Shown in pieces: positions 1 through 12,215 of a stretch of DNA of 64,000 bases (its first letter is position 1; the number at the start of each line of letters is the position of its first letter). A model generated the notes under the pieces. The model was not told where the DNA came from and ran no database searches. It worked only from the letters and a program-made list of their open reading frames with translations. The DNA comes from Thysanoteuthis rhombus. Taxonomy: Eukaryota > Mollusca > Cephalopoda > Oegopsida > Thysanoteuthidae. Location of the stretch: NCBI GenBank assembly GCA_963457665.1, contig OY735209.1:8770814-8834813 (forward strand), read 5' to 3'. A program made the translations under genes and the position numbers.

Positions 1-339
1 TCCCACTTTTACAAATATAAAACCTTAATATATCTACTTTTCTTTGCCTTTTATAGAAAATTGAAAAAATTTTTTACATAGAAAAATTTCATTCTTTCAT
101 CATAAACAAAAACAGTACAAGAATTTCTTTAATGTTTTTTTTCTGATGATAATCATAAGAATTATGTGTTTCAACAAAACATTTGAACGTTCTTTCTTTA
201 TTCAAATACCAAAAATCATTTTCAATACTGACCTTTGGATGAAATATTTTCTTCCTAAAAATCTCTTCTGCAATCTAGAATTCCTTTGAGACCACAGTAG
301 ATAAACAATTAGACATCTATAAAGCTGATAGCTAAAACT
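1..339. other. AT-rich noncoding stretch
   Basis: About 340 bp of AT-rich DNA before the first LINE fragment. Short open frames exist but show no recognisable protein similarity. I see no RNA gene or repeat structure here. Confidence 0.6.
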
Positions 340-1045
340 CTGTTGATTTTCACTGTTAAATTCCACGTGAATTTCAGAAAAACAAAGGTCATGTACTGCA
401 TACATGTCAAAGATAAACACACAATGCTCAAACTCAAAAACAATAAACTTGAAAAAGTAGACCACTACATCTACCTTGGACAACAAATCTCCATGAAATC
501 TCAGAAGAAGAAATCAAGCAAAGAATCACACTAGGATGGCAAGCCTTGAATAGAGCAAGCTCAGCCTTCAAGAACAAGAAGATCACATTAATCCTAAAAA
601 GAAAAGTATACAACCAATGCATTCTCCAGGTAGTGTCTTATGGAGCTGAAATATGGAACCTAACCAAGAGGCTGGCCTGCAAACTGAGAACCATGCAACA
701 TGCACATGAGAGAATCATGCTCAACATCACATGGAGAGTCCACAAAACAGCACAATATATTAAGGGAAAAACAGGAGCCTGAGACATCATAGAACCCATT
801 ACGAAACTCAAATGGCAATGGGCTACTCATGCTGTAAGAACGTCAGACTTCCGATGGACATCATGACTGACAATATAAATACCCATAGATTAAATACAGA
901 ACTAAGGCTGGCAGAATATGAGATGGCAAGACAACTTGGATAGGTTCAGAGAATACTGGCTTCGCAACACCCATGATAGAGAGGTGAATCCTGGAGAAGA
1001 TCTCTGCCCAAGAATAAATGATGAAAGACCAACGATAATGATGAG
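340..1045 (+). mobile_element. Degenerate LINE reverse-transcriptase 3' end (RTE-like), copy 1
   Basis: Fragment of a non-LTR retrotransposon ORF2, broken by stops and frameshifts. Readable pieces in order: a YIYLGQQISMKS stretch, LKRKVYNQCIL, YGAEIWNLTKRLACKLRTMQ, ERIMLNITWR, then LKWQWATHAVR and DNLDRFREYWLRNTHDRE. This order (YLGQ, KRKV..QC, YGAE.W..TK, ER.ML, KW.WA.H..R, RW.D...) is the usual C-terminal 'thumb and tail' of RTE-type LINE polymerases found as endonuclease-reverse transcriptase pseudogenes in many invertebrates. The 3' end stops in an ATGATGAGTGAGTG-like tail, as in the other copies here (25.2, 35.5, 45.1 and 45.7 kb). It lacks the catalytic RT core and is dead. The exact clade is uncertain. 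Confidence 0.85.
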
Positions 1046-1404
1046 TGAGTGTTATATCTTTTAGACATAGTGAGTGTTATCCTCTTATTGCTTGAGTGCA
1101 AAAGGTATAAAAAATATTTCCTTTAAATTTTACTCTTGTGACCAGAGCATTGATATTCGTATGTAATTATTTTTCTTACTTTGTGTGAATAAGAATGTGA
1201 AAATCAAATTGACAATATCAGAAAGCCAATTCACGAATGATTTCTATATTTTATCGATACATTTCACCCAACAGCCTCTTCAAAAAATATGGAAGTGCTC
1301 AAGAAAAGTTTTATTTATAGGTGGACTGTGACTTATGGTGGCTGGGGATAGTAATCAGTTGAGTGGATAGCTGAATGGATACATACATCAGGCCCCATAG
1401 GAGT

Positions 1405-1712
1405 TTGATGCTGGAGGTCATATCTATGTCCTTCAGATGGGATGGTTTGCAGACTGTTTAGAAATGAAGAGATTTCAAATTATCAGTGACAAAAGCTAAG
1501 TTTGAAGGCAATAATTGATATCCTCTATACTTTTTTAGACATAGATTTTGAGAATTCTCAGAGGATATTGGAATTGATGTAGGTGGTTATTCATGTTAAT
1601 CAAATAGCAGGGTTTGTAGATTGTTAGGAAACAAATGGACTTCAGATTGTCTCTGACTGAAGCAAAGTTTGTAGGGAATGATTGACTATCTCTATGCCTT
1701 TCGGACATAATT
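1405..1712. repeat. Diverged tandem duplication, two units of about 165 bp
   Basis: Two consecutive units share the same order of landmarks: GATG.(T/A)GG(A/T)GGT, then TTTG(C/T)AGA(C/T)TGTT(T/A)AG(A/G)AA, then AA(A)GC(T/A)AAGTTTG(A/T)AGG, ending in CTCTAT.CTTT...GACATA near 1547 and again near 1710. Divergence is high, roughly a quarter of positions by eye. No coding potential or known family is recognised. Confidence 0.6.
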
Positions 1713-2595
1713 AGAAATAACACTTATTACCAATGAACAAAAAAGAAAAAAAGAAAAAATACATGGCACTATATATTTTGCATTCACTGTTCTAATTTCA
1801 GTCATCAACTTTGGACCATTAATCCGGTAAACTTGAAGTGACTTGGATTACTGGACTTTCTGGATTTCTGGATTTCCTGGATTTCTGGATCAAGGCTCAA
1901 TATCTACTTGAGATGTAGAATAATGAAAAGTATAGAATGATATTGTGCTAAACATACAAATCAATACGCTTCTAAAGCTGGGTCTGTTTGATTTTCACTT
2001 GAGATTCTTGAAATACTGAATATTAACAGGGACAGCCAGCATAAAATAGAACCTCAAATTAAAGAACACAGTGAAAAATATGTTTTTCATTCCTTCTTAC
2101 CCAACTAACCCAACAAAGGAAAAACTTTTATTTACACAATGACGTAAACGTTTACTCCCCATATGCTCTGAGTATCATAAAATGGTGGCCTCAATGAAGT
2201 AGTGATCAGAAAGCTTTACTGAAAGTAATTAAAAATCAAAGAAATTTATTAATAATGGTTTACAACTCTTCATCCCCACCTAAAAATAATAGAATAATTA
2301 CTTCATCCCAGCACCACGTTACCTTCACAATGAACTGAATAGCTTTGAATTTTTATCGATGAAAAAAAGAAAAGGTATAGAGAGTAGCTTCCCTTCACTA
2401 TGAAATGAATTTCATTGGATTTTTGTCCTTGAAAAGGGGTAAAGAGAGAAACAAAAACCTCCTGAGACTCAGCAACAGAAAAGCTAATATGGTCTATTAA
2501 ATTCAAATTGCTAAAAAAATTATGCAATATCAGAACAAAAACACCAATACTTATTCAAAAATTTATTCTATTGTAAGAAATATATTCTATTTGTA
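1713..2595. other. Noncoding AT-rich spacer
   Basis: No gene or RNA is recognised. The only local structure is a short run of imperfect CTGGATTT repeats near 1850-1890. Confidence 0.55.
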
Positions 2596-2599
2596 AGAA

Positions 2600-2815
2600 G
2601 AATGAATGACAAAAATCCAGGTATAAACTCAATTTTTTCTGATGTTTAGAACTAACAATTGGCTGGAGAATGACCTCTCATGACCTCAAAGATTAGCTTA
2701 TATATGTAGTTGATTTTCATTGATTCTCCATGCCAAATATCAGGTCAGTTGGCATTGTAGTTTTAGCGGAGATGAGGTACAAACAAACAAAACAAAAGGC
2801 TCAAATATTAGAATA
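2600..2815 (+). repeat. Dispersed repeat Rep-E, copy 1
   Basis: This segment is similar to 24585-24790 in the same orientation. Shared landmarks in order are TTTTTTCTGAT.TT.AGAACT, ATTG.CTG.GAATGA, ATATTAGGTCA or ATATCAGGTCA, TTGTAGTTT..G.GGAGA.GAGG and AAACAAA..AAAAGGC. It is an interspersed repeat of about 200 bp; class unknown, no coding potential. Confidence 0.65.
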
Positions 2816-3114
2816 GATAAAATATAGAAATAAAAAATATTGTGAGTACATATTATATACCTGAGACATTATCACATAGAAAAGTTTCATAAATGAATGA
2901 ATAAAATTTGAATAAAAGAATAATTCTTATCAGGATCATTTTAGTAATCAGCCTGATATGATTTAGAACTAAAACGCTTTGTGACAATAACAAAGAAATA
3001 ATTGTCATGATTACACTGAAAAATCTTTCCATATAAAAAGCATGTATGCAAATTAGTATATTTAGTTGTATAATTGCATGGATGTATATCATGTCCAAGT
3101 TCAGTTTCAACCTA
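2816..3114. other. Noncoding AT-rich spacer
   Basis: No gene, RNA or repeat recognised. A small AT-rich open frame on the minus strand is not supported by any similarity I can see. Confidence 0.5.
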
Positions 3115-3870
3115 AAAATCAGATTGGTCCATGTGAAATAGATTAATATAATTAAAAAACAATTGAAGGGCTGTAATAAAATGAGATAGTCTCTTGTGAC
3201 ATAACCATGAATAATATATCTCAGAAACGCTGGTTTGAAACTAAAATAAAAGAAAAGAACAGAGTATAAGCAACTGAAAGAATGGCTTAATGCTGAGTTG
3301 AGACTTCAGAAAACTTGAAATAAGGATATTTGAATAATCAAAAATAGATTAACAATTGAAATAGCTTTAGGCTCCTTGGTGCCAATCCATGTATAAATGA
3401 CCCTGTCATTTTTTACAGGTACATTCAAGTGTACGTAACATTAAGTGAAATATCACTAACACTGAGATTTTATTTTGGTTGCTCAATTCTTTTGTACAAT
3501 TCCTGTAATAGCCTCAAAGTTATAATGAATTGGTCTGCATAAAATAGATTAACACAGCTGATAAAAACAATTGTAAGGTTTTTAAGTGAGTCTGTTGAGG
3601 CAAAACAATAAAGATTACGTCAGAAAAACTCTTGAGACTTTATGTCTGATCACACGTGAAAAGTTGGCACACATCAAGTTGAGTTGAGTCGTTAAAAAAA
3701 ATTAAAATTTTGATAATTGAATTATCAAAAATGAATTCTCTAAAAAAAATAGCTTTAGGCTCGTAAGTGCCAATACATATATAAGTAACCAAGTCATTTT
3801 TTTACAAGTATATGCTAGTGGTATATAATGAGTAAACATTCTGATGAAATAATCAATTATATGATAGCAC
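3115..3870 (+). repeat. Dispersed repeat Rep-D, tandem pair
   Basis: Two diverged copies lie head to tail with a period near 400 bp. ATTGGTC(C/T)..TG..AAATAGATTAA occurs near 3123 and 3530. ATAGCTTTAGGCTC..(T/A)(G/A)GTGCCAAT occurs near 3361 and 3760, each followed by a TGTCATTTTTT-like or AGTCATTTTTT-like block. A related segment lies at 14850-15000 (ACTTTATGTCTGATCA, CTTGAGTTGAG). No coding potential and no termini could be fixed. Confidence 0.65.
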
Positions 3871-4834
3871 TACAGGTCAATTGTCTGACGACCTCTGGGA
3901 TAGGCAGCAGTATGGAAACAATCTACCCTTGTGGATTGAATAAAGTCTTCAGTTTGAGATAAACATTTGAAGAAGGCCAAAAGTTACGATGTCTGATAGT
4001 ATATAAAGGTATGAAATGAACAAAACTGTAAGTTGTTTTCATTTGTCAAAGTTTCATCTCCCATTTCCAAAGAAAGATAACCACACTGTTTAGGTCTTAT
4101 GATGATTTAAAGTGTTTTTTCTTGCTTCAGCCCATCCTTGGTTAAATTAACATGAATAGCAAAACATTAAGCATACATCATCGAAACCGGTACTAGTCAA
4201 ATCAGACTATTCAAGGTTTTCCTATCCTGCACTTATGACTAACAATAACCTTTTAGTTCAAGTTTTCAACGTGCCTTCCTATGCTTAATGAATTAGTCTA
4301 GCAGACCGTTACAATTAAATATTGTGTTCAACTCTCACTGAGTGCTGTGCACTTGTGGCTTTGTGTCAGACTAAGGTAAACTTAGTAAGTGAATTTTGTT
4401 GAAGATTTATTTTGGCTTTTTGTTTCTAAGCTTCAACACATTTATTAATCTTTGTTTTTTTTTCAATAACCAGGCAGAAAAACATAACCCACTCAGAAAT
4501 TTCATTCTGAATTTCAAATCTTTGACAAAACTACCTAATTCTGAATTCATGTTTTTTTATAATTGAAAACTATTATGTTGGGGATTAACTTGTGATCATT
4601 TGTACGTTTAAATAAATAGTTTTTTTTTAAATTTTTCTCCAATTCTATTTGTAGAAGAGCTTCACTTTTTTTTATCCTATCTATAGTAGAGTTCTACTCT
4701 CATTTACAAGTAGTTTCAAGCAGTTCATGATATTCAAAGGTCATGAAATTAAAAGTTAAGCAAACAATTTTCAGAAATTAAAAACTTTTTTATAAAGAGA
4801 GAAAAGTAAAGAAAATATTTCTCTATGTATGATT
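3871..4834. other. Noncoding spacer, nothing recognised
   Basis: Roughly 1 kb of AT-rich DNA with homopolymer runs. I found no gene, RNA gene or repeat shared with other parts of the window. Confidence 0.5.
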
Positions 4835-5535
4835 TCATAAGATTGAAATGACATAATATTATATTGGAAGACATCTAAAATAGAGTAGAACAAACATCCA
4901 GATTCTTCAGAATCAAGATGTTATTAATGCACCCTTCAAAATAAGAAGCCAAAAATACATAAAACATTTTTAGAAGCGGTTTAGTGGAGTACTGATGCCA
5001 ATTTTCAAGTCTGCAAACAAAACAGTATGGCCAGAAGCACTGAAACACACAAATACATAGAAAAAAACACTAAGATATAAAAAAAGGATAGAAGTTGCTA
5101 CCGAAGTCAATAATTGAATAACCATAGCATCAAAATTCGAAGTCATGCAAAAAAAATCCCATCAGAGAATAAATATGGTCAGAATAAATTTTATTCATGA
5201 CATCACTGGGATTTTCCACTGGAAAACATCTAAAATAGAGTAAAAAACTTCTAGATGTAATTAATGACCCGTCAGAAAAAGGCCACAAAAAAGGTCAAAA
5301 AAGCTTTTTTTACAAAAATAAGAAAAAAATTTGTAGGAAAAATCTATTGAAGTACTGATGCCTATTTTCATGTCTTTAGACAAAACGGTATGGCCAGGAG
5401 TGTTGGAGAGCACAAAACATTCAGAAATGAACACTCAAACTAATGCACATAGAAAAAAGGATAGAATTTCTTGCCATCTTTGATGGCTACAGTTGTTCAA
5501 CCCTTCACTACCTTTAGTGGCTATGGCTTTTCAAT
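4835..5535 (+). repeat. Dispersed repeat Rep-C, tandem pair
   Basis: Two copies lie in tandem with a period of about 354 bp. GGAA.ACATCTAAAATAGAGTA occurs at about 4866 and 5220. Each is followed by TTAATG(C)ACCC, an A-rich stretch, GAGTACTGATGCC or AAGTACTGATGCC, and CAAAAC.GTATGGCCAG. A third copy, in reverse orientation, is at 26985-27345. No coding potential. Confidence 0.75.
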
Positions 5536-6235
5536 ACAGGTTTAGCCTAAGGAGCCAAGCCACAAGCAAGCTACTCTTCAGATTTTAGTAAGGAAGTCCT
5601 CAACCTTTTTTTGCCCTGTACCCACTCTGGCGACTTTTTTGAGGGTAAAATTTCTGTACCATCCACTAATATTTTAAATACAATTAAACATTCAACAGTT
5701 ATTTTAAATGGCTAAAAGTGGCTGATTTGTCAGAAATAGTTAAAATGGTTTGAATTTCATTTACTGGGCAACTGTAAATGCTCCAAAAACTCGTACAAAG
5801 GCTGCGAAAAGTAAATATATGACATATCTATCATATATCGAAACAATAATGGAAATTGATGCGACAGTTTGGGTTGACAATCTTTGTAAAAATGCACTGA
5901 TGGCCATGATAGCAAAAAATGTGAAAATACTCCATTGCAACGAATATAGACATACCTTGTGATCAAGTGATGAATGGATCGTCCTTTAGTGAGCGGTATT
6001 GGCCAGGTTGGCGACCACTGGTGCAGATAATTACTTCTATTGTGAAGAAATAACTCTGTCTCTGCAATGAACCTTGAAAATATTCAAACTGAGTGGGATA
6101 AATCAGGACATAAATAATCTTACAGTTGATTCATACAGTGGCAAATGAAATGAGATAAAGATAGATCATAAAATTACAGATATGTTTTTTTTTATTTTCA
6201 AGTACTAAAAGAAAATATTTAAGTACTTTTTACTT
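5536..6235. other. Noncoding spacer with a possible DNA-transposon terminus
   Basis: The sequence near 5590-5610 (AGTCCTCAACCTTTTTTTGCC) resembles the 'ctcaacc' style termini of hAT elements, but no matching right end was found. A short open frame at 5750-5962 is unsupported. Confidence 0.35.
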
Positions 6236-6626
6236 TGGGGGTGATCAATTAAAAGAATTAGAAAAAAGGTGTGATCAATGAATGAGTTACTCTCTGACAT
6301 ATCGTTGGGCAGTGATCACTAAAAAAACGTCTGAATTTCAAAAAAAAGACAAGAATGAATACTGCTGGGGCGCAAACTAGGGGATCAATATAGCATAAAC
6401 TTATATTGCAAATTGAACCCCCAACTAAAAAACCTATATGAGGGGATGGTTGGAAAAAAAACAAAAAAATTTTTTTATAGACATAATAAGGAGTGAATAT
6501 TCAAATTGTCGGCCCCCAGCCCCATTAGTGGGGCCTGTAGGCATGATACAGACAGACCAACTTAAGAACTGAAGTACCATATGTTGACGTTTTCGGTGGC
6601 AGTCTTAGTTGACGGTTTCTGACAAG
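6236..6626 (+). repeat. Dispersed repeat Rep-A, copy 1
   Basis: Member of the commonest repeat family in the window. Landmarks in order: GGGGGTGATCAATT, GGTGTGATCAATGAATGAG, GGGCAGTGATCACTAAAAA, a (C)GCAAACTA.GGGATCAAT block, AGCATAAACTTATATTGCAA, ACCCCCAACTAAAAAACCTA, AGACATAATAAGGAGT, CCCCATTAGTGGGGCCTGTA, then CAGACC(A)ACTT..GAACTGAAG and a (GA)CGGTTTCTGA end. It is about 390 bp and noncoding. Transposon class is unknown. Confidence 0.8.
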
Positions 6627-7396
6627 AAAAAAGGGTAAACATAGAAAAGTCAATGGCGACAACAACAGCTACTAAAGTGATGACTGCAATAAAAGTACTT
6701 TTTAGTTATAACCTCATTTACAAGAGAAGTTTTAAAAAAACTCATCTATTTACTGTTAAATCAACTTTTTTAATGACATCCTTAGTATTATGGTAAAAAT
6801 TAGTATATATTTCTTTTTGGCAAGCTCACAACTTTTTCTAATTTTTCATTGGTGATATTTTCGCATTCACGTCAACACCTTTTTCAAATCATTTATCTGA
6901 CTACAACTGAAGAAATCTGTCAGTCTGTTGGTGCATGTATGTGTGTGTGTGTGTGTGTTTGTGCACTACAATTATTTGTCTACTGACCATTGTACAAATT
7001 TGAAATTCGCAAGATATATCAGTCACAACACAAGGCAGTGCTGAGTTGAGTTTGATGTTTTTTGAAATGGCAGTTCTTGAGAAATCTATCAAAAAAATCA
7101 TTGAAACATTAAGAATAATAGATCTTCCTTCATGGTTTTAATGAATTATCTCCCTTCTATTGAGATCTTTAAAATTGTTTAAATTTAGGGATCAAACATC
7201 TAGATTTGGCAACACTGATGAGAGATAACCAATAAATTTTGAGGAAGAAAATTATTTTACAAGACAATCAGGGTAGGCTGTTCCACACACTTTAAAAGTC
7301 AGGTGCTTCCAAGCATACAGCTTTACAATGGACTCTGCACTAGTAATGCTAATTATAAGAATAAAAGAAATGATAATAACAATAACAAAAAACTTT
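6627..7396. other. Noncoding spacer
   Basis: AT-rich DNA with a short (GT)n tract near 6938-6958. No gene recognised. Confidence 0.5.
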
Positions 7397-7400
7397 GACA

Positions 7401-7441
7401 GTAGTAGTAGTAGTAGTGGTAGTAGTAGTAGTAGTTGTAGT
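7401..7441 (+). repeat. (TAG)n microsatellite
   Basis: About 13 near-perfect GTA/TAG triplets with two substitutions. It makes a poly-Val open frame that is an artefact. Confidence 0.9.
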
Positions 7442-7535
7442 GCAACAACAACAAAACAAAGAAGAAAAAATCAATGGTGAATGTATGCAGAGATCATTTC
7501 TAGAAAATAAAGCACACAAAATCTTCATAAAACTT

Positions 7536-10500
7536 CAAACAGATCACCCAACAGATTCAAACAGATCATCCAACAGATTCAAACAGATCACCCAGATAGA
7601 TACAAACAGATTAAAACATATATCACAATCAAACAGATCGACCAAGAGGTCAAAACAAATCACACAACAGATTCAAACAGATCAAACAACAGATTAAAAC
7701 AGATAACCAAACGAATTTGAATAAATCATCCAACAGATTTGAACTGATCACCCAATAGGTTCAAACAAATACCATAGATCACAAAACATATTCAAACAGA
7801 TTGGAGCCAATCACAAAACCAATTCGAGCAGATCACCCAAAATTCAAACATATCACCAAACAGGTCAAAACAAATCATCCAACAGATTTGTATAGATCAC
7901 ACGATCGATTCCAATAGATCACCCAACATATCTGAACAGATCACTGATGGATTCAAACAGATCACTGAAAAGATTGAACCAGATAACTGAACCAATTCAA
8001 ACAGATCACCCCAACAGATCCAAACAGATAACATAACCAATTTGAAGATCTCACCCAACAGATTCATACAGATCACCCAACAGAATCATATTATACAACT
8101 GATTCAAGCAGATCACCCAAGTTTCAAAAAGATAACCCAACCGACTCGAACATACCCCCAAACAGATCCAAACAGATAACCCGACCTATTCAAACAGAAC
8201 ATCCAACCGATCAAAACATATCACATAACCGATTTGAACAGATCACCTAACAGATTCAAACAAATCAGCTCGTGTGATCTGTTGGGTGATCCGTTGGGTA
8301 ATCTGTTTCAACAACCATTTCAAGCGAATCACACAAGAGATCCAAAAAGATAACCTCACAGATTCAAGCAGATCACACAATAGATTAATCACCCAACCAA
8401 TTCAAACCTGTAACTGAACAAATTCAAAGATATCATCCGACAAATCGAAGCAGATCACACAGCTGATTCAAATAGATCACCCCAATTTCATGAAAAAATC
8501 ACACAACAAATCACCCAACAGAAAACACAACGGATTAAAACGGATCACCAAACCGATTCAAAAAGATAACCCTGACAGATTTGAAGACATCATCCAACTG
8601 ATCCAAACATAACAGATTTGAACAGATCACCTGACAGATTTGAACAATTCAAAACGATTACTGGAGAGATCAAAACAAATCACCTGATGAATCACCCAAC
8701 GAATTAAAACTGATCACCCCACCTATTCAAACAAAACATCCAACAAATCCAAACATATCAACAAACAGGTAAACTCATCACTCAAGATTCGAACAGATCG
8801 CATAACCAATTCTAACAGATCACCCAACAGATTCTAACAAATCACACAACAAATCCACATATCACCCAACATATTCAAACAGATCACCCAACGGATTCAA
8901 ACAGATCACATAAACAATTTGAACAGATCACCCAATAGATTCAAATAGATCACCCAACAGATTCAAACAGATCACCCCACAGATTTGAACAGATCACCCA
9001 ACAAATTCAAACAATTCACCCAATAGATTCAAAAAGATCACCCAACAGATTTAACCAAATCACCCGACAGATTCTAACAAATCACACAACAAATCTACAT
9101 ATCACCCAACAGATTCTAACAGATCACCCAACAGATTCAAACAGATCACCCAACGGATTCAAACAGATCACATAAACAATTTGAACAGATCACCCAATAG
9201 ATTCAAATAGATCACCCAACAAATTCAAACAATTCACCCAACAGATTCAAACAGATCACCCGACAGATTCTAACAAATCACACAACAAATCCACATATCA
9301 CCCAACAGATTTAAACAGATCACCCAACAGATTCAAACAGATCACCCAACGGATTCAAACAGATCACATAAACAATTTGAACAGATCACCCAATAGATTC
9401 AAATAGATCACCCAACAAATTCAAACAATTCACCCAACAGATTCAAACAGATCACCCGACAGATTCTAACAAATCACACAACAAATCCACATATTACCCA
9501 ATAGATTCAAACAGATCACCCAACAAATTCAAACAATTCACCCAACAGATTCAAACAGATCACCCAGACAGATTCTAACAAATCACACAACAAATCCACA
9601 TATCACCCAACAGATTCTAACAGATCACCCAACGGATTCGAACAAATCACCCAACAGATTCAAACAATTCACCCAACAAATCCACATATTACCCAACAGA
9701 TTCAAACAGATCACATAAACAATTTGAACAGATTACCTAATATATTTGAAAAAATCACTCAACAAATCTAAACAGATCACAAAGCAGATTCTGACAGATC
9801 GCACAACAGATAACCCAATGAATCAACCGACTGATTCAAACAGATCACTCAACAGATCCCAACAAAACACTCATCAGATCGAAACCGATCACATTACCAA
9901 TTTGGACGGATCACCTGACAAATTTAAACGGATCACCCAATAGATTCAACCAAATCACCTAACAGATTCAAACAATTCACCCAACAAATCCACATATTAC
10001 CCTACAAATTTGAACAGATCACATAAACAATTTGAACAGATCACCCAATAGATTTGAAAAAGTCACCCAATATATGAAAACAAATCACCCAACAGATTAG
10101 AACAGAACACCAAACAGTTCCAAACATATTACCCAACAGATCACCCAATGGATAACCCAACGGATCACCCGACAAATTCAAACAGATTACTCAACAGTTC
10201 CCAACAGATCACTCAACAGATCCAAACAGAACACATAACCAATTTGGACGAATCACCCAACAGATTGAAACAGATCACACAACAGATTGAAACAAACTAC
10301 CCAACAAATCCAAACAGATCACACAATAGATTCTAACAGATTGCACAACAGATCCAGAAAGATCACATAACCAATTTGAACAGATCACCAAATAGATTTG
10401 AAAAAATTACCCAACAGATTAAAACAGAACACCAAACAGTTTCCAACAGATCACCCAACGGATCCCCCCAACAGATCACATGACTGATCCAAACAGATCA

Positions 10501-10866
10501 CTCAACGGATCTTAACAGATCACTCAACAGATCCAAACAGATAACATAACTGATTCGGACGGATCATCTTACAAATTTAAACAGATCACCCAATAGATTT
10601 GAACAAATCACCCAACAGATTTAAACAGATCACCCAACAGATCACACAACAGATTCAAACAGATCACCCCATGTATTCAAACAGAACATCCAAACAGATC
10701 CAAACAGATTGCATAACTAATTTGAACCGATCACCCAACAAATCCAAACAGATCGCCCAACAGAATCAAACAGATGTCTCAACAGATTCAAAAAGATCAG
10801 CCAACAGATTTGAACAGATCACCCCCACCGATTGCCACGGATCGCACAACAGACACAAACAGACTA
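7536..10866 (+). repeat. Satellite array, unit about 22 bp, 3.3 kb
   Basis: More than 130 diverged units share the core CAGATCACCCAACAGATTC followed by three A's (22 bp). Variants alternate (ACCCGACAG, ACATAACCAATTTG, ACAAATCCACATATC). Between about 8830 and 9600 the variant TAACAAATCACACAACAAAT recurs at about 8836, 9076, 9272, 9469 and 9577. Two of these intervals are about 197 bp, or nine units, showing higher-order amplification. Because 22 is not a multiple of 3, open frames drift through all frames and are not genes. The edges are more diverged than the centre, as expected from unequal exchange. Confidence 0.95.
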
Positions 10867-11109
10867 CACAACCCAGGTTGAAAGACCAGATTTTATGGGG
10901 AACAAATTTTCTAAAGACAAGTGTGAATGCTGTTGGACACAAACAGGGGACTAATTTGACATTTACTATCGTAATAATTTGAACCTTCAATAAAAATATT
11001 GGATGGAGAGGGATTTATCAAGAAAAACACATTCACCCCACTGATTGAGAATTGTAAGTGTGTGTGTAAAATTCACTCAGGATGAGAAAAAGAGAAAAGA
11101 ACATTTCAG
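10867..11109. other. Spacer between satellite and LINE remnant
   Basis: About 240 bp with a GTGTGTGTGT-like patch near 11050. No gene recognised. The sequence near 10900-10980 could belong to the LINE remnant that follows. Confidence 0.4.
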
Positions 11110-11640
11110 ATAGTGGATTTTTGTAGTCCAGGCAAACCACAGAGTGAAGCAAAAGGAAATTGGTAGTTCCAATAGTGGTCAGAGCACTTGGAAAAGTCCC
11201 CAAGAACCTAATAAAAAGGCTAGAGGATGAACTTAGACTATCTAGACGACAGCAGTACTGAGGTCAGCCAGAATATTGAGGAGTGTCCTGGAGTATTAAA
11301 GTGACTTGCTGTCACTCGATTTCAAATGAAAGCTGGCAGTCACTGCTGGTGTGAAAACTCAAGAAGTAGTTATAAGCAAGAAGATAGGATCTGGAAGTGA
11401 TGAACAAGTGAGAACCTGCCACATCATGTGGCTGTGTCTGCAGATCACAGAGTGAATAGGAAAGAGAGTAAAAGTTGCGAAAATACCTGTAGTAATAAAT
11501 AGTAGGCACACTGGGAACTGTACCCAACACATTGAAATCAAGATTGTAAGAGTTGGAGATTGAGACTGTGTGAACCACAGCACTACTGGAGTCTGCATGA
11601 GGAGGAGACTTACTGTCACTCAGCCTTCAATGATGACTAC
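11110..11640 (+). mobile_element. LINE polymerase 3' end and 3' UTR remnant (second LINE lineage)
   Basis: One readable stretch, frame starting near 11171, is IVVRALGKVPKNLIKRLEDE. It matches the conserved C-terminal pattern of many invertebrate LINE polyproteins (PVVIGALG..PK.LE..L..LG). It is followed by frameshifts and stops. Downstream, GTGACTTGCTGTCACTCGA recurs in diverged form at 11600-11625 (GACTTACTGTCACTCAGCC) and near 14420 (GAACTTGCTGTCACTTGGTC), which looks like a shared 3' UTR motif. It is truncated and inactive. Which LINE clade it belongs to is not clear from this much sequence. Confidence 0.55.
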
Positions 11641-11785
11641 CAGACATCAGATAATGATAATAATGATGATAATTATAAACAGGATGATAATATTGTTTTT
11701 ATTATTTTTGAAAAATTTCGTTGTGTATAGGAATTTTTCCCCTCAAAGATTGTAAATTTTTAATGAAGAAAAGGAAGAAATCTAC

Positions 11786-12215
11786 GCTAGTTAGTCATTC
11801 AATAGAAGCAGTCATATGACATTATGTCTTGTTGGGGTGATCAATTAAAAAATGTGAAAAGGGCTAAGGGATGAGTTGCAGTTTGTTGGGCTGTAATCAC
11901 TGAAAAAATTCTGAATTTTCAAAAAACAAGCGTGTATGCAGCCGGATACAAACTAAGGGATCAATTTAGCATAAACTCCTATAGAAATTTGAAACACCCA
12001 TTAAAAACCCATTTAGGATGATATTTTCAAAAAACAAAAAAAGATGTTTTTAACTTGACATAATAAAGAGTAAATGTGGAAAATCTCAGCCCTCTAGCTC
12101 CAATTGGTATAGATTGTCTGTGTGATACATATCTCATCAGCCAGCCAGCCAGACCAACTTGAAAACTGAAAAAAAAATCTCATTCGACAGTTTAAGTTAA
12201 CAGTTTCTAATAAGC
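11786..12215 (+). repeat. Dispersed repeat Rep-A, copy 2
   Basis: Begins with GTTAGTCATTCAATAGAAG, then TTGTTGGGGTGATCAATTAA, TTGGGCTGTAATCACTGAAA, ACAAACTAAGGGATCAATTT, AGCATAAACTCCTATA, TTAAAAACCCATT, GACATAATAAAGAGTAAATG, CAGCCAGCCAGACCAACTTG and a GACAGTTTAAGTTAACAGTT end. It is a nearly full-length member of the family. No coding potential. Confidence 0.8.

Noticed and set aside
7536-10866. CRISPR-like array
   Set aside because: Units are contiguous 22-bp diverged repeats with no unique spacers, in a eukaryotic genome. It is a satellite.
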